Shown: positions 1-10,024 of the stretch, piece after piece
How positions within the stretch are numbered: the first letter of the stretch is position 1
How the letters are laid out: every line of letters begins with the position of its first letter
NCBI GenBank assembly: GCA_030748495.1
Contig: JASMLX010000039.1
Coordinates: 1 to 49,591 of the forward strand
Source of the DNA: Candidatus Poribacteria bacterium
GTDB taxonomy: Bacteria; Poribacteria; WGA-4E; UBA9662
Reading direction: 5' to 3'
DNA: 49,591 bases
Position numbers and translations under genes: made by a program
The notes under the pieces: model-generated
Seen by the model: the letters and a program-made list of their open reading frames with translations, nothing else
The model's database searches: none
Told to the model about the DNA's origin: nothing

Positions 1-3000
1 TCTCTGACCGAAATTCTAGTTCAGTACCCAAATGGTTGGCCGGTCACCACCGAATTCGACTTTTCACTGACCCTGAACGGGGTCAATGCTAGCGAGATTG
101 ATATTATGATCGGCGGTCAGTCTGCCCGGAAGATGGGCTGGTTGACAGTCGAAGCCGTGCAGGCTAATCGGTCGACCATGGCCAGTTCAGAAACTACCTT
201 TATCGTCCAGTTGAACACCATCTACCTGGCAGAGGGCTTTTTGCAACAACTATCGTTGTTAATCAGTAAGCGAAACGGCAGTTTCAGTATTCCACTGCCG
301 CCGATCAACATCGACCACTCCTCCCTCAACCGACAGTTGGAGTTGGTGATTCCAGCCGACGTTAGCTTGATCCATCTGTCGCTGTCGGTGACCCGTGTCG
401 ATGGAGTAGCCAAGACGCTACGTACGGTGGGCGACCTGCATCAGCTAATGGATGAGGAAGGGTCATTTCTAATTACCCACCATCAGCCTAGCAACAGTTG
501 GCAAAGCTATTTCGGCCCTAGCCAGCACTTGAGTAGCAGCGATGTAGCCCTGACCCCGGGTCTGGGCATCATCAGCGTTAGAACGGCGGCCAGTCGACCA
601 CTCAAGCTGCGTCTGGATGGCCGGATGCTAGCCTTGCAGCAGGAGACCAGTATCCAGTTGCAAGTGGGCGTTAACCTGGTCGGCCTGCCGGTAATGGACA
701 GCGGTCTAACCACAGTGGCCGAGTTGCTGAAATTGGAAAATATGGCGGCCAGTGCCATCGCCCATACGGACAGCGGCCTTCAGTTGGTCACGGCCGCCGA
801 TTACGGCTGGCACAGCGATCTGCCGTTGATTAATGGCCATGGCCTGCTACTGATCTCCAATCGACAGACCCACATTACGCTCTATGAAGCCGAGTTAGGG
901 CGGAAGCCAGTGGTGGTCAGCAGCCAGGGGACCAGCCGTAGCGGGGCCCAGCAAGCGATGGCTTTCACTTTGAATGGCCGCGTCAAAGACTGGGACGGGA
1001 CCGCGGTAGGTGCCGGATATACAGTAGCCGCTCAAAACTTGAGCCAGAATAGTCTTTGGCTGGTCGAACCTCGCCGGCTAACGCACGCCGATGGACGTTT
1101 CAGCCTCATTTTTATCGATATCTTTGACGGAAACCAAACCACAATAGGTGACCAACTGCTGATCCAGGTTAGCGCGCCGATTACCGACCAGCTGCAGGGG
1201 CAACGGGTTTATACGGTCACCGATCAGGACATCGAGGCCATGTCGGTCAACCTGGAGCTAACTATCAATTCGCGTCATCTGCTGATCAACACGATCTCAG
1301 GTCACCAGGACTGGGTCAAAACGGTGGCCTTCAGCCCGGATGGCAACACTATCGCTTCCGGCAGCAACGACCGGACTGTTCGTCTCTGGTCGGCGGAGAC
1401 CGGCGCCCCTTTGCGGACGCTGAGCGGAAACGGCGGTTGGGTCAATGGGCTGGCCTATAGCCCGGACGGCAGTTTCATCGCTTCAGCCGGCGGGGATAAA
1501 GAGGTTTGCTTGTGGCGGGTCAGCGATGGCCGTCTGGAGCAAAGATTGACCGGCCATCTGGCCCCTGTGTTGACGGTAGCCTTCAATCCGGACGGCAGTA
1601 GTGTGGCTTCCGGCGCCGTAGATAATACCATCAAGCTGTGGCAGGTTAGCAGCGGCGTCCCCGTCCGCACGCTGGCCGGCCACGGCGGAGATATACGGGC
1701 GCTGGCTTTCAACCCGGACGGTCGCCTGTTGGCTTCTGCCAGCAGTGATGATACGGTCAAAATCTGGGCCGTCGAAAGCGGTCTGCTGGTTCGCAGCCTG
1801 ATCGGCCATAGTGATGATGTCACCGCGGTAGCCTTTAGCCCGGATGGCCTGAGTCTGGCCTCTGGCAGCGAGGACCAGACCGTCAATATTTGGCGGGTGA
1901 ACGACGGTCGTCTGCGGCATACGCTGAGCGGTCATACGGGTGCGGTTCGTGCCGTCACTTATAGCCCGACCGGCCAAACAGTAGCTTCCGGGGCGGCGGA
2001 CCGGAGCATTAAGATCTGGCGGGTGGACGATGAACAGTCGTTTGGACAGCTGTTGGAGGTCATGGAGGGGTTGGACGGCACGGTGGCATCGCTGGCCTTC
2101 AGAGGTGACGGCAGACGCTTAATTTCTGGCGACTATGGCAATAACCTTCTGCTTTGGGGGCCGTTTGAAGGTACAGCTCTGACACTGATATCCATCACCC
2201 CGGCCGAGGGCCTGACCTCCGGCGGCACACCGGTCACTGTTCTAGGGACCGGTTTCCAGGCCGGGGTTAGTCTGAGCCTGGGTGGCGTCCCCTTCGACTC
2301 AGTGGAGATGGTCTCCAGTTATATACTTCGTGCTACCACCCCAGCAGCGGAGGCCGGCGGGGTAGCCGAACTGATAGTGACCAATCCGGACGGAGAGGCC
2401 GTCAACCTAACCGAGGCCTTTACCTACCGTTTGCCTGGGCCGACGGTGACCTCGCTGAAACCCAATATGGGGCCAATGGTCGGCGGAACAGCGGTCACCG
2501 TTCACGGCCGCGATTTTATGACCGGCGCCACCGTCGAGTTTCAAGGCCTCGTCGAGTTTCAAGACCTGGCGGTCACTCCTGTGACTGTAGTATCAACCAC
2601 CCAACTCCGCTTTGTCACGCCGGCCGGCCGCCAAGGGACGGCCAGCCTAAGAGTGAGCAACCCGGATGGTCAGAGTATGACACTATCCAAGGCCTTCACC
2701 TACCAGCCTCCGCCAACGGTGATCTCGATTAGCCCTGTATTGGGACCGGAAGCGGGAGCGACGGAGGTGGTGGTTACAGGCATCAATCTGGTGGAGGGAG
2801 CAATGGTCAAGATCGGCCAGTATATTCTGTGGCAGGTAGAGGTGGTTTCCGACAGCGAAATCCGAGGCCGCACGGCGGTGGGTAGCCCGGGCCAACACGC
2901 GCTGACACTGATCAATCCGGACGGACAAAAATCCGTTCTGGAAAACGCCTTCACCTATTTGGCTAGCCCTAAATTAACAGCGGTGACACCCATCAGCGGC

Positions 3001-6000
3001 CCGGTGGCTGGCGGGACTCTGATCACCTTGCACGGAAGCGGTTTCCTGGCTGGCGCGGAGGTAACCATCGATGACCAGCCGGTGATCGGCCCAAACCTGA
3101 TTTCAGCCACCGAACTACAGGTCACCACCCCGGGCGGAGAGGTGGGGCCAGCCCAGGTGGTTATCACCAACCCGGATGGCCAGCGGAGCGTTTTAGCCCG
3201 GGGCTACTATTACGCGCACCCGCCGCAGTTGACGGCGGTCTCGCCCGATGGTGGCGCCCTGGCAGGTGGTACCGTCATTACCTTGACAGGCGATTATTTT
3301 GAGACCGGCCTCTCCCTGGAATTGGGATCCGACGTGGCCAGTCAGGTTAAACTCAGTTCCGTTAACCGGATTCAGGCTACTACTCCCCCGGCGAGCAGGG
3401 CGGGAGTGGCCGTGGAAACGGGAGGGGTAGTAGACCTGATCCTGACCAATCCGGATGGACAGAGTGTGACTCTAACCAGCGCTTTTACCTATCGGCCAGC
3501 ACCGATAGTGACCGCGGTCAATCCACAATTCGGCACCTTAGCGGGCGGGACTCTGATCACCTTGAGTGGAAGCGGTTTCCTGGCTGGCGCGGAAGTAACC
3601 CTGGGCCGGCATCCAGCCAGCCTGGTGCAGGTCCAATCAGATGAGATCACCGTCATCAGCCCATCCGGCCGGGTGGGTATGATGGAGATCACCGTCACCA
3701 ATCCAGACCAACAGTCATTTACACTCCAGCAAGCGTTCATGTACTATTTGGGGCCAACCCTGGACCGCGTCAGCCCTCAGGTCGGCGCCTTAAAGGGTCA
3801 AATGCAGGTGACTTTAACCGGTGATGGGTTCCTGCCGGGGGCCGAGGTGACCTTCGGGCAAATCGAGGCCGATGCCGGCCAGGTGGAAGTAACCTCCGAT
3901 CAAAAAATACGGCTGACCATTCCAGCCCATCCAGCCGGAGTAATCGACATCACGGTGACCAACCAGGATGGGCTAACCACAATATTGAAGGATGGGTTTA
4001 CCTACCAATCGGGTCCTGTTTTAGAAGCGGTTTCACCTACAATGGGGCCTTTGGAGGGGTGGCAGGTGGTTACCTTGAGCGGAAGTGGATTTGTGGCTGA
4101 CGCTACCGTTACTTTGGACCAAACCACGACCGTTAAGGCAATTGTGCTGTCGGCAACGGCAATCCGAGCCACCCTTCCACCGCATTCGGCCGGCCCAGTC
4201 GACCTGACAGTCGTCAATCCAGATGGGTTAGGGGTCACTTTTAAGAGTGCCTTTACCTATAATCCATCACCGCAGGTGACCGAGATTCAGCCCGCCTCCG
4301 GCCCTGAAATCGGCGGTACGGAGGTCACAATTACAGGCGCTGATCTGATGGAAGGAGTGGTGGTCAAGATCGGCCGGCATATTCTGCAGCAGGTAGAGGT
4401 GGTTTCCGGCAGCGAAATCCGAGGCCGCACGGCGGTGGGTAGCCCGGGCCAACACGCGCTGACGTTGATTAACCCAGACGGGCAGAGCACTGTCTTAGCC
4501 CAGGCCTTCACCTATCAAGCGGGTCCCAGGCTGACCGCCGTGGCGCCGGCAGGAGGAGCGCTGGCTGGTGGGACAGAGATTACCCTGATTGGCGACCATT
4601 TAGCTTCCGACAGCCTGGTGACGGTTGGTGGAGCAAAGGCGAGTCAACTGAAACTGGTTTCGGTGACAGAGATCCAAGCCATCACCCCGGCTGGAGAGGC
4701 TGGGCCAGCCAAGGTGATAGTTACCAACGTCGATGGTCAGCAGGCGGTTTTACAGCAGGAGTTCTACTACTACTATGCGCCGGAACTGGTAACGGTTGAA
4801 CCGGCCAGCGGCCCCTTAGCCGGCGGGACGGCGATTACATTGAGCGGCAAACATTTTGAGACCGGCGCCACCTTGAAACTGGGATCAGCCGCGGCCAGCC
4901 AGGTTAAATTAAGCTCCGCCGACCGGATTCAAGCCGTCACCCCAGCGGCGGAAGCCGGTATCGTCGACCTGATCTTAACTAATCCGGACGGGCAGAGCGT
5001 GAGACTGGCTCAAGCCTACACCTACCAGCCGGCCCCAACGGTGACGGGAATCAGCCCCAGCATGGGCGCTTTAGCCGGCGGAACAGTGGTGACCGTCAGC
5101 GGGTCCGGCCTGCTGCAGGGATTGACGGTTGCAGTGGGCGGGATTCAGGCCACCGAGATTGAAATTATCTCGGCTACCGAGGTCAAATTCACCAGTCCAG
5201 CGGCGGGGGCCGGTATCGTCGATCTGATTTTAACTAACCCGGACGGTCAGAGCGCGAGACTGGCTGAAGCCTACACCTATCAACCGGCCCCCAGCTTGGT
5301 TGAGGTCAAGCCTCGGGCCGGCGCCTTAGCCGGCGGAACGGCAGTGACCGTCAGCGGAAGCGATTTCCTGCCGGGGCTGATAGTGGTGTGGGGAGCCGTT
5401 GAGGTGGCCGACATAGAACTCATTTCAGCCACTCAGCTCAAATTCACCAGCCCAGTGGGTCAGAAGGGGTTGGTTGATTTGTGGGTTGCTAACCCGGACG
5501 GCCAGACGGTCAAGCTGGCTGAAGCCTACACCTACCAGCCGGCCCCCAGCCTGGTTGAGGTCAAGCCTCGGGCCGGCGCTTTAGCCGGCGGGACGGCAGT
5601 GACCGTCAGCGGAAACGATCTCCTGCCGGGGTTGACGGTTGCTATAGGCGGGATTCAGGCCACCGAGATTGAAATTACCTCGGCCACCGAGGTTAAATTC
5701 ACCAGCCCAGCGGCGGAAGCCGGGCTAGTAGGGCTAATTTTGACCAACCCGGACGGCCAGAGCGCGACACTGGCCCAGGCTTATACCTATCAACCAGCGC
5801 CCAGCCTGACGTCGGTAACACCTCAACGTGGAGCTTCCAGAGGGGGAACCGTAATTGTCCTGAACGGAACGGGTTTCTTTGATGGCGCTCAGGTTACCTT
5901 CGGCCAGACCAAGGCCGGTTCCATTAAGTGGGTGTCCGAAACAGAGCTCCGCGCAGACACACCAATAGGTGAGAAGGGGGCGGTTGATATTACTGTTACC

Positions 6001-7470
6001 AATCCAGATGGTCAGGTCGTTAAACTGGCTCAAGCCTTTACCTACTACTCTTCACCGATAATCGACTCTATTATACCCAATCGAGGTCGAACGATTGGTG
6101 GTAGTCGAGTTCAACTGGAGGGCGAGGACTTTCTACCAGGGGTGAAGGTTAGCGTTGACAAGACTAGCGCCACAACCGTCGAGGTTATCTCCGAAAACGA
6201 GATTCAGATTGTCACACCACCTCAGGCCAAAGGTTCGGTTGACTTACTGGTTACCAATTCAGATGGCGGTGCGGTAAAGGTAGCCGACGGGTTCACTTAT
6301 TTTCAGGATACAGCTTTCGCCCTGACTGGCAGTAGGCCCGCTGATGAGGCGAAACACGTTCCCGTCAATCTAACTGAGATTCGGCTCGAGTTCGGCCCGG
6401 AAGAGGAGCTCGGCTTAGAGACGGTAAACGTTGATAGCCTGGAGGTAAAAGGCCAGCTTAAACCGCCTCAGTCGGCTGAAGAGGAGATGCTGGACTCAAC
6501 CACCGTTGAGGACGACGAGGGCCGAGTTGAGGGCCGTAGACGCTATAAGGGTCAGGTGCGGTTGGAAGGGACCTCCACCCTTGTCTTTCAACTGGAACAG
6601 CCCTTGGCCGAAGAGGAGCAGATTCGGATTACCTTTGCTGCCACCTTGCAGGATATTGCGGGCAATAGACTTCCGGCAGACACCGCCGTCTCTTTCACTA
6701 CTGGGCTGGGCGTTTGGCCTGGTGACACCAACCACGATCGGCGGGTGACCATTCTGGATATATTGCCCATTATACAGCATTGGGGGCGGCAAGGCGCTGC
6801 ACGTCAGGCGGTCGATCAGACCTCATGGGCAGTACAACCGGCCGTTTCGTGGCCGGTTAGAGCCAGAACCTATGTAGATGCCAATGGAGATGGGATTATC
6901 GACGAAGGAGATGTTATTCCGATCGCTCAAAATTGGCGACAACAGTGGCCGTCTTCCCCTACTTCTACTGTGGACCAACCGGCTGACCAACCGTCTGATC
7001 AGCCGGCCGCCCCACCACTGCAAGTGGATTTATCCCCTGAGGCAGAGCATCTGGAGATTTACTATCGGATGCTTGGGGCGCTGGAGCGGTTTAGTGGACA
7101 GAGTGAGAACCGTCAGCCGTTGCGAACCTGGCTGGAAAAGCAGATTCTGATGGCCACCCAGCAATCGTTGCCGTCGGAAACCCGTCTCTGGACCAACTAT
7201 CCAAATCCGTTTAATCCGGAGACCTGGATTCCGTATCAACTGGCGGAGGTGGCCGAGGTTGAAATACGGATCTTTAATCTACACGGGGAATTGGTTCGAC
7301 AACTGGATCTAAGGCAGAAAACCGCCGCCTACTACGTGGATCGAACACAGGCTGCCTATTGGGACGGAAAGAACCAGCTGGGTGAGCCGGTCTCGGCCGG
7401 CGTCTATCTCTATCAACTGAGCACCAGCCGGGGTCATCGGCAAACACATCGCATGGTCCTGATCAAGTGA
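1..7470 (+). CDS. Giant exported WD40 / IPT-TIG / dockerin protein, 5' end outside window
   Basis: The frame is open from base 1 with no start or signal peptide in view, so the N-terminus lies upstream; the first in-window ATG (106) is internal. In order: an unassigned beta-rich region; a seven-bladed WD40 propeller at about 1290-2162 (GH...SPDG...LW/IW repeats); 16 consecutive IPT/TIG domains at about 2185-6306 (PxxGxxxGGTxVTxxGxxF ... NPDGQ ... FTY); an SbsA/Big_5-like Ig domain (about 6310-6710); two dockerin-like calcium loops (DTNHDRRVTILD from 6724, DANGDGIIDEGD from 6877); and a FlgD-Ig-like sorting module with NYPNPFNPETWIPYQL near 7195. WD40 and TIG domains are known binding scaffolds, so a surface adhesin or scaffold is inferred. 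The next gene encodes a cohesin-like lipoprotein, a possible dockerin partner. Several TIG units are nearly identical in DNA. Architecture is clear; ligand unknown. Confidence 0.93.
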   Translation, partial: SLTEILVQYPNGWPVTTEFDFSLTLNGVNASEIDIMIGGQSARKMGWLTVEAVQANRSTMASSETTFIVQLNTIYLAEGFLQQLSLLISKRNGSFSIPLPPINIDHSSLNRQLELVIPADVSLIHLSLSVTRVDGVAKTLRTVGDLHQLMDEEGSFLITHHQPSNSWQSYFGPSQHLSSSDVALTPGLGIISVRTAASRPLKLRLDGRMLALQQETSIQLQVGVNLVGLPVMDSGLTTVAELLKLENMAASAIAHTDSGLQLVTAADYGWHSDLPLINGHGLLLISNRQTHITLYEAELGRKPVVVSSQGTSRSGAQQAMAFTLNGRVKDWDGTAVGAGYTVAAQNLSQNSLWLVEPRRLTHADGRFSLIFIDIFDGNQTTIGDQLLIQVSAPITDQLQGQRVYTVTDQDIEAMSVNLELTINSRHLLINTISGHQDWVKTVAFSPDGNTIASGSNDRTVRLWSAETGAPLRTLSGNGGWVNGLAYSPDGSFIASAGGDKEVCLWRVSDGRLEQRLTGHLAPVLTVAFNPDGSSVASGAVDNTIKLWQVSSGVPVRTLAGHGGDIRALAFNPDGRLLASASSDDTVKIWAVESGLLVRSLIGHSDDVTAVAFSPDGLSLASGSEDQTVNIWRVNDGRLRHTLSGHTGAVRAVTYSPTGQTVASGAADRSIKIWRVDDEQSFGQLLEVMEGLDGTVASLAFRGDGRRLISGDYGNNLLLWGPFEGTALTLISITPAEGLTSGGTPVTVLGTGFQAGVSLSLGGVPFDSVEMVSSYILRATTPAAEAGGVAELIVTNPDGEAVNLTEAFTYRLPGPTVTSLKPNMGPMVGGTAVTVHGRDFMTGATVEFQGLVEFQDLAVTPVTVVSTTQLRFVTPAGRQGTASLRVSNPDGQSMTLSKAFTYQPPPTVISISPVLGPEAGATEVVVTGINLVEGAMVKIGQYILWQVEVVSDSEIRGRTAVGSPGQHALTLINPDGQKSVLENAFTYLASPKLTAVTPISGPVAGGTLITLHGSGFLAGAEVTIDDQPVIGPNLISATELQVTTPGGEVGPAQVVITNPDGQRSVLARGYYYAHPPQLTAVSPDGGALAGGTVITLTGDYFETGLSLELGSDVASQVKLSSVNRIQATTPPASRAGVAVETGGVVDLILTNPDGQSVTLTSAFTYRPAPIVTAVNPQFGTLAGGTLITLSGSGFLAGAEVTLGRHPASLVQVQSDEITVISPSGRVGMMEITVTNPDQQSFTLQQAFMYYLGPTLDRVSPQVGALKGQMQVTLTGDGFLPGAEVTFGQIEADAGQVEVTSDQKIRLTIPAHPAGVIDITVTNQDGLTTILKDGFTYQSGPVLEAVSPTMGPLEGWQVVTLSGSGFVADATVTLDQTTTVKAIVLSATAIRATLPPHSAGPVDLTVVNPDGLGVTFKSAFTYNPSPQVTEIQPASGPEIGGTEVTITGADLMEGVVVKIGRHILQQVEVVSGSEIRGRTAVGSPGQHALTLINPDGQSTVLAQAFTYQAGPRLTAVAPAGGALAGGTEITLIGDHLASDSLVTVGGAKASQLKLVSVTEIQAITPAGEAGPAKVIVTNVDGQQAVLQQEFYYYYAPELVTVEPASGPLAGGTAITLSGKHFETGATLKLGSAAASQVKLSSADRIQAVTPAAEAGIVDLILTNPDGQSVRLAQAYTYQPAPTVTGISPSMGALAGGTVVTVSGSGLLQGLTVAVGGIQATEIEIISATEVKFTSPAAGAGIVDLILTNPDGQSARLAEAYTYQPAPSLVEVKPRAGALAGGTAVTVSGSDFLPGLIVVWGAVEVADIELISATQLKFTSPVGQKGLVDLWVANPDGQTVKLAEAYTYQPAPSLVEVKPRAGALAGGTAVTVSGNDLLPGLTVAIGGIQATEIEITSATEVKFTSPAAEAGLVGLILTNPDGQSATLAQAYTYQPAPSLTSVTPQRGASRGGTVIVLNGTGFFDGAQVTFGQTKAGSIKWVSETELRADTPIGEKGAVDITVTNPDGQVVKLAQAFTYYSSPIIDSIIPNRGRTIGGSRVQLEGEDFLPGVKVSVDKTSATTVEVISENEIQIVTPPQAKGSVDLLVTNSDGGAVKVADGFTYFQDTAFALTGSRPADEAKHVPVNLTEIRLEFGPEEELGLETVNVDSLEVKGQLKPPQSAEEEMLDSTTVEDDEGRVEGRRRYKGQVRLEGTSTLVFQLEQPLAEEEQIRITFAATLQDIAGNRLPADTAVSFTTGLGVWPGDTNHDRRVTILDILPIIQHWGRQGAARQAVDQTSWAVQPAVSWPVRARTYVDANGDGIIDEGDVIPIAQNWRQQWPSSPTSTVDQPADQPSDQPAAPPLQVDLSPEAEHLEIYYRMLGALERFSGQSENRQPLRTWLEKQILMATQQSLPSETRLWTNYPNPFNPETWIPYQLAEVAEVEIRIFNLHGELVRQLDLRQKTAAYYVDRTQAAYWDGKNQLGEPVSAGVYLYQLSTSRGHRQTHRMVLIK
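2806..2906 (+). repeat. Intragenic direct repeat inside TIG domain 3, partner at 4363-4463
   Basis: The 101 bases at 2806-2906 recur at 4363-4463 with about five mismatches (TIG domains 3 and 9). A shorter near-identical block links TIG 4 (from about 3010) and TIG 6 (from about 3543). Such identity between otherwise diverged domains points to recent recombination or gene conversion within the gene. Confidence 0.85.
5041..5810 (+). repeat. Three tandem near-identical TIG-coding units (TIG 12-14)
   Basis: Units beginning near 5041, 5281 and 5524 share long almost identical stretches. The start of unit 13 (LVEVKPRAGALAGGTAVTVS) is repeated exactly at protein level in unit 14, and the middle of unit 12 (IQATEIEI...SATEVKF) is repeated in unit 14. 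The mosaic pattern suggests recent tandem duplication followed by exchange. Confidence 0.8.
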
Positions 7471-7610
7471 TCGTCGATCCAAATGAATCCAAGCCGGTTA
7501 GATGCTAAAAACGGGCCAAAAATCTGAGCGCCAACGGCTCGGCTGCCAATGGTACTATAGACCGCAACCAGTCGCGGTTCTGTAAAATTAATCACCCTAA
7601 TTGGAAGCTC

Positions 7611-8498
7611 ATGGAAGATTATAGAAGCTTACGCGCAGCTATGACGTATATGATGAGAGGTAGAGTTATTCTATGGCTGTGGTCGGTCAGTCTGCTAATG
7701 CTGGGTTGTGGCTTAGAGGATGACGGCGTGTATGTTTCCCCGCGACTCGAACTGAAACTGGCACCCGGACTGGCGTCACAATTTCAAAGCGTCAACCGAT
7801 TGGTGATCAGCATTGAGGGGGTCGAAATGGAATCTAAAATTGAATCCGTTCCGATTCAGACCGATCAGCGTCGTTTTTCCATCGAGTTAATCCTCCCTTT
7901 GGATGCCACTACCATTCGGGTCGAGGCCTATGAAGCCGACGAAAATGGCGATGATTACGTCTCATTTACAGGCCACGCACCGATAACCGGTCTAGACCGA
8001 CCGAATCCGAAGATCACTGTTCAACTGCACCCGACCACCAGTGCCCTGTCGCTGGCGGTATCCAAGGCCCAGTTGCCGGTCGGCCAACCCTTTACAGTAC
8101 AACTTCAGATCAACGTAGTCGAAAACCTGTCAGCTATCTCCCTCGAACTGGCTTTTGACGAGCAGTTGGTCCGACCGACCGCCATCAGCGCCGGCTCTAT
8201 TTTTGACGATAATCCGCTTCTGTTTCACGACCTGGATCTGGATCGTGAGCCCAACCGGGTTGGGATGGCTGTTGGCCTCCGAGAGGGCAAAGTCGTGGAG
8301 GCTGAACAAGGGACGTTGCTCGAGGTGACTTTCGAGGCTATCGCCGCCGGGAAGGCAAAAATCTGGATTCTACCCCAGACGCAAAGCCGGGCTCTAGCCT
8401 TAACCCAACCGGACGGCAGTAGAATCGACGGCTTTCAACGCTTAGCCGAATACGTCACTCGGGCCTCCGCCTCTATTCGGATCGTACCAAAGAAATAA
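7611..8498 (+). CDS. Probable lipoprotein with C-terminal cohesin-like domain
   Basis: 295 codons from the ATG at 7611 (GGAAG just upstream); starts at 7641, 7650 or 7653 are equally possible and give a more typical short signal peptide. A hydrophobic stretch ends in MLGC, a slightly non-canonical lipobox with Cys33, so membrane anchoring by lipidation is likely. Residues about 40-150 form an unassigned beta-rich domain. Residues about 152-290 resemble a cohesin: LPVGQPFTVQLQI, then AISLELAFDEQLVRPTAI, then GTLLEVTFEAIAAGKAKI, the usual strand pattern of cohesin/Hanta-type sandwiches. Cohesins bind dockerins, and the preceding gene ends with dockerin-like loops, so this protein may hold that product on the cell surface. 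It lies 140 bases after that gene and 71 before the next. The partner idea is inference. Confidence 0.85.
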   Translation: MEDYRSLRAAMTYMMRGRVILWLWSVSLLMLGCGLEDDGVYVSPRLELKLAPGLASQFQSVNRLVISIEGVEMESKIESVPIQTDQRRFSIELILPLDATTIRVEAYEADENGDDYVSFTGHAPITGLDRPNPKITVQLHPTTSALSLAVSKAQLPVGQPFTVQLQINVVENLSAISLELAFDEQLVRPTAISAGSIFDDNPLLFHDLDLDREPNRVGMAVGLREGKVVEAEQGTLLEVTFEAIAAGKAKIWILPQTQSRALALTQPDGSRIDGFQRLAEYVTRASASIRIVPKK

Positions 8499-8569
8499 AT
8501 GCCAGAGAAATAAAATTGAAACCGGTTTGCTCTGTCTCGGTTAAACTCAATCAAGAAGGACAAGAAAAA

Positions 8570-10006
8570 ATGAGATCTGCCCCAAAGGCAATTCTGACGA
8601 AGACGGCCAGTGTCCAACCTAAATGGTATCGCCTCTTGGCGGTCATTATGTTAGCGATAATTCTGGCTACCGGTTGTGCCACTACCCCGTACGATCAAGC
8701 GCTGGAATCGCTGAAAACGGGACAGTACGAGACGGCTATTCAAGCGTTGGAAGAGCTTTTAGTCGCTTACCCGGACTCAGTTCCCATCTTGCGGCAGACA
8801 GGACTGGCCCATTACAAAAAAAAGGACTATCCAACGGCAATCGGCTACTTTAACCGGACCCTTGAACTGAATCCCGATGATGGGTGGACGATCCTTCATT
8901 TAGGCCTGATTTACGAAATGCAGGGAGATGAGGATGCTGTTATCCACACCTATCGAAATTATCTGCAGGCGGCCAGGAAGAGCCGGCTCAGAAAGAAGAT
9001 AGAGATCAGACTGAGCGCCTTAATCGACCGGCGGATGACCCGTTTGGCCAAATTGGCTTTGACGGAGGAAGCCCTCGGCCGCTACCCTGAGATCGAGCCC
9101 AACACTGTGGCCGTCATGTATTTTGATAACAGTACTGCGGACATAACATTTGCTCCGCTAAGAAAAGGGTTGGCCAACCTGTTGATTTCGGACCTATCCA
9201 AAGTGAATTCCTTAAAGTTGGTCGAGCGGACGCGGATGCAGAAACTTCTTCAGGAAATGGGGTTGGCCGATAGCAATCTGGTGGCCTCAAATACCGCCTC
9301 ACGCACCGGACGCCTGCTGGGAGCCAGTCAAGTGGTCAAAGGGGGATTTACGGTCCTCAGAGATAGAAACCTGAGGTTAAATGCCATCTTCGGTCAGACG
9401 GTGACGAGTGAGATCCAGCAGACTGAGGCGCTCCGCGGTCCACTAACTGAACTGTTTGAGATGGAAAAGGCGCTGGTGTTCAGTCTGATCGAAAAAATGA
9501 AAATTTCGATTTCGCCGGAAGAAGAGGCGGCTATTCAGAAAAGGCCAGCGCCTAAATTTCTAGCTTTTTTATCCTACTCGCAAGGGCTGGACCTGATGGA
9601 CAGAGGCAACTACGCCGCGGCCGACGCCGCGTTTTCACGCGCCATAGAGATTGACCCCGAATTTAATCCGGCTCAGCAGTCGTTAGAGGAGGTACAGGTT
9701 ATTAGCCAGACGCTGGAGATGACGGCCACCGCGCCGGAAGATGTCCAGGTAGCAATTGAAACGATTGCTGAGGCCGAGTTACCCGCCATGGAGAACCTGG
9801 CCATTCCTCTGGAAGTGGAAGCCGGGCCGGACATTTTAGCCGAGTTGGGGGGGCAGGTATCCAGAGACTTCATTTCACAACCGGAACAGGCAACGTCATT
9901 GGAAAACGAAACACAGGTTAGAAGCGGTGGCAGTGGGAGTGATGAAACCAGCAGCCCACTGTCGATGGGTCAAAAGGTTGTGGTCGAGATTACTTGGGAG
10001 CCGTAA
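8570..10006 (+). CDS. TPR / CsgG-like outer-membrane lipoprotein
   Basis: Start chosen at the ATG 8570 because AAGGA lies nine bases upstream; a TTG at 8516 in the same frame lacks such a site. The 478-residue product has a basic N-terminus, a hydrophobic segment and a lipobox ending LATGC (Cys36). TPR-like repeats follow at about residues 40-110 (YETAIQALEELLVAYPD, YPTAIGYFNRTLELNPDD). Residues about 135-330 match the CsgG/FlgO-type fold: VAVMYFDNSTAD, LANLLISDLSKV, LVERTRMQKLLQEMGL, GRLLGASQVVKG. Another TPR-like unit (NYAAADAAFSRAIEIDPEFN) precedes an acidic tail. CsgG proteins are outer-membrane secretion channels or related assembly lipoproteins. With the dockerin and cohesin genes upstream and a barrel protein downstream, a role in exporting or assembling the giant protein is inferred. 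Confidence 0.88.
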   Translation: MRSAPKAILTKTASVQPKWYRLLAVIMLAIILATGCATTPYDQALESLKTGQYETAIQALEELLVAYPDSVPILRQTGLAHYKKKDYPTAIGYFNRTLELNPDDGWTILHLGLIYEMQGDEDAVIHTYRNYLQAARKSRLRKKIEIRLSALIDRRMTRLAKLALTEEALGRYPEIEPNTVAVMYFDNSTADITFAPLRKGLANLLISDLSKVNSLKLVERTRMQKLLQEMGLADSNLVASNTASRTGRLLGASQVVKGGFTVLRDRNLRLNAIFGQTVTSEIQQTEALRGPLTELFEMEKALVFSLIEKMKISISPEEEAAIQKRPAPKFLAFLSYSQGLDLMDRGNYAAADAAFSRAIEIDPEFNPAQQSLEEVQVISQTLEMTATAPEDVQVAIETIAEAELPAMENLAIPLEVEAGPDILAELGGQVSRDFISQPEQATSLENETQVRSGGSGSDETSSPLSMGQKVVVEITWEP

Positions 10007-10024
10007 CCACATACGAGTAAATAG

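Noticed and set aside
1455..1977. Long open frames opposite the WD40 region
   Set aside because: They mirror the repeated WD40 codons, have no ribosome binding site and match no family.
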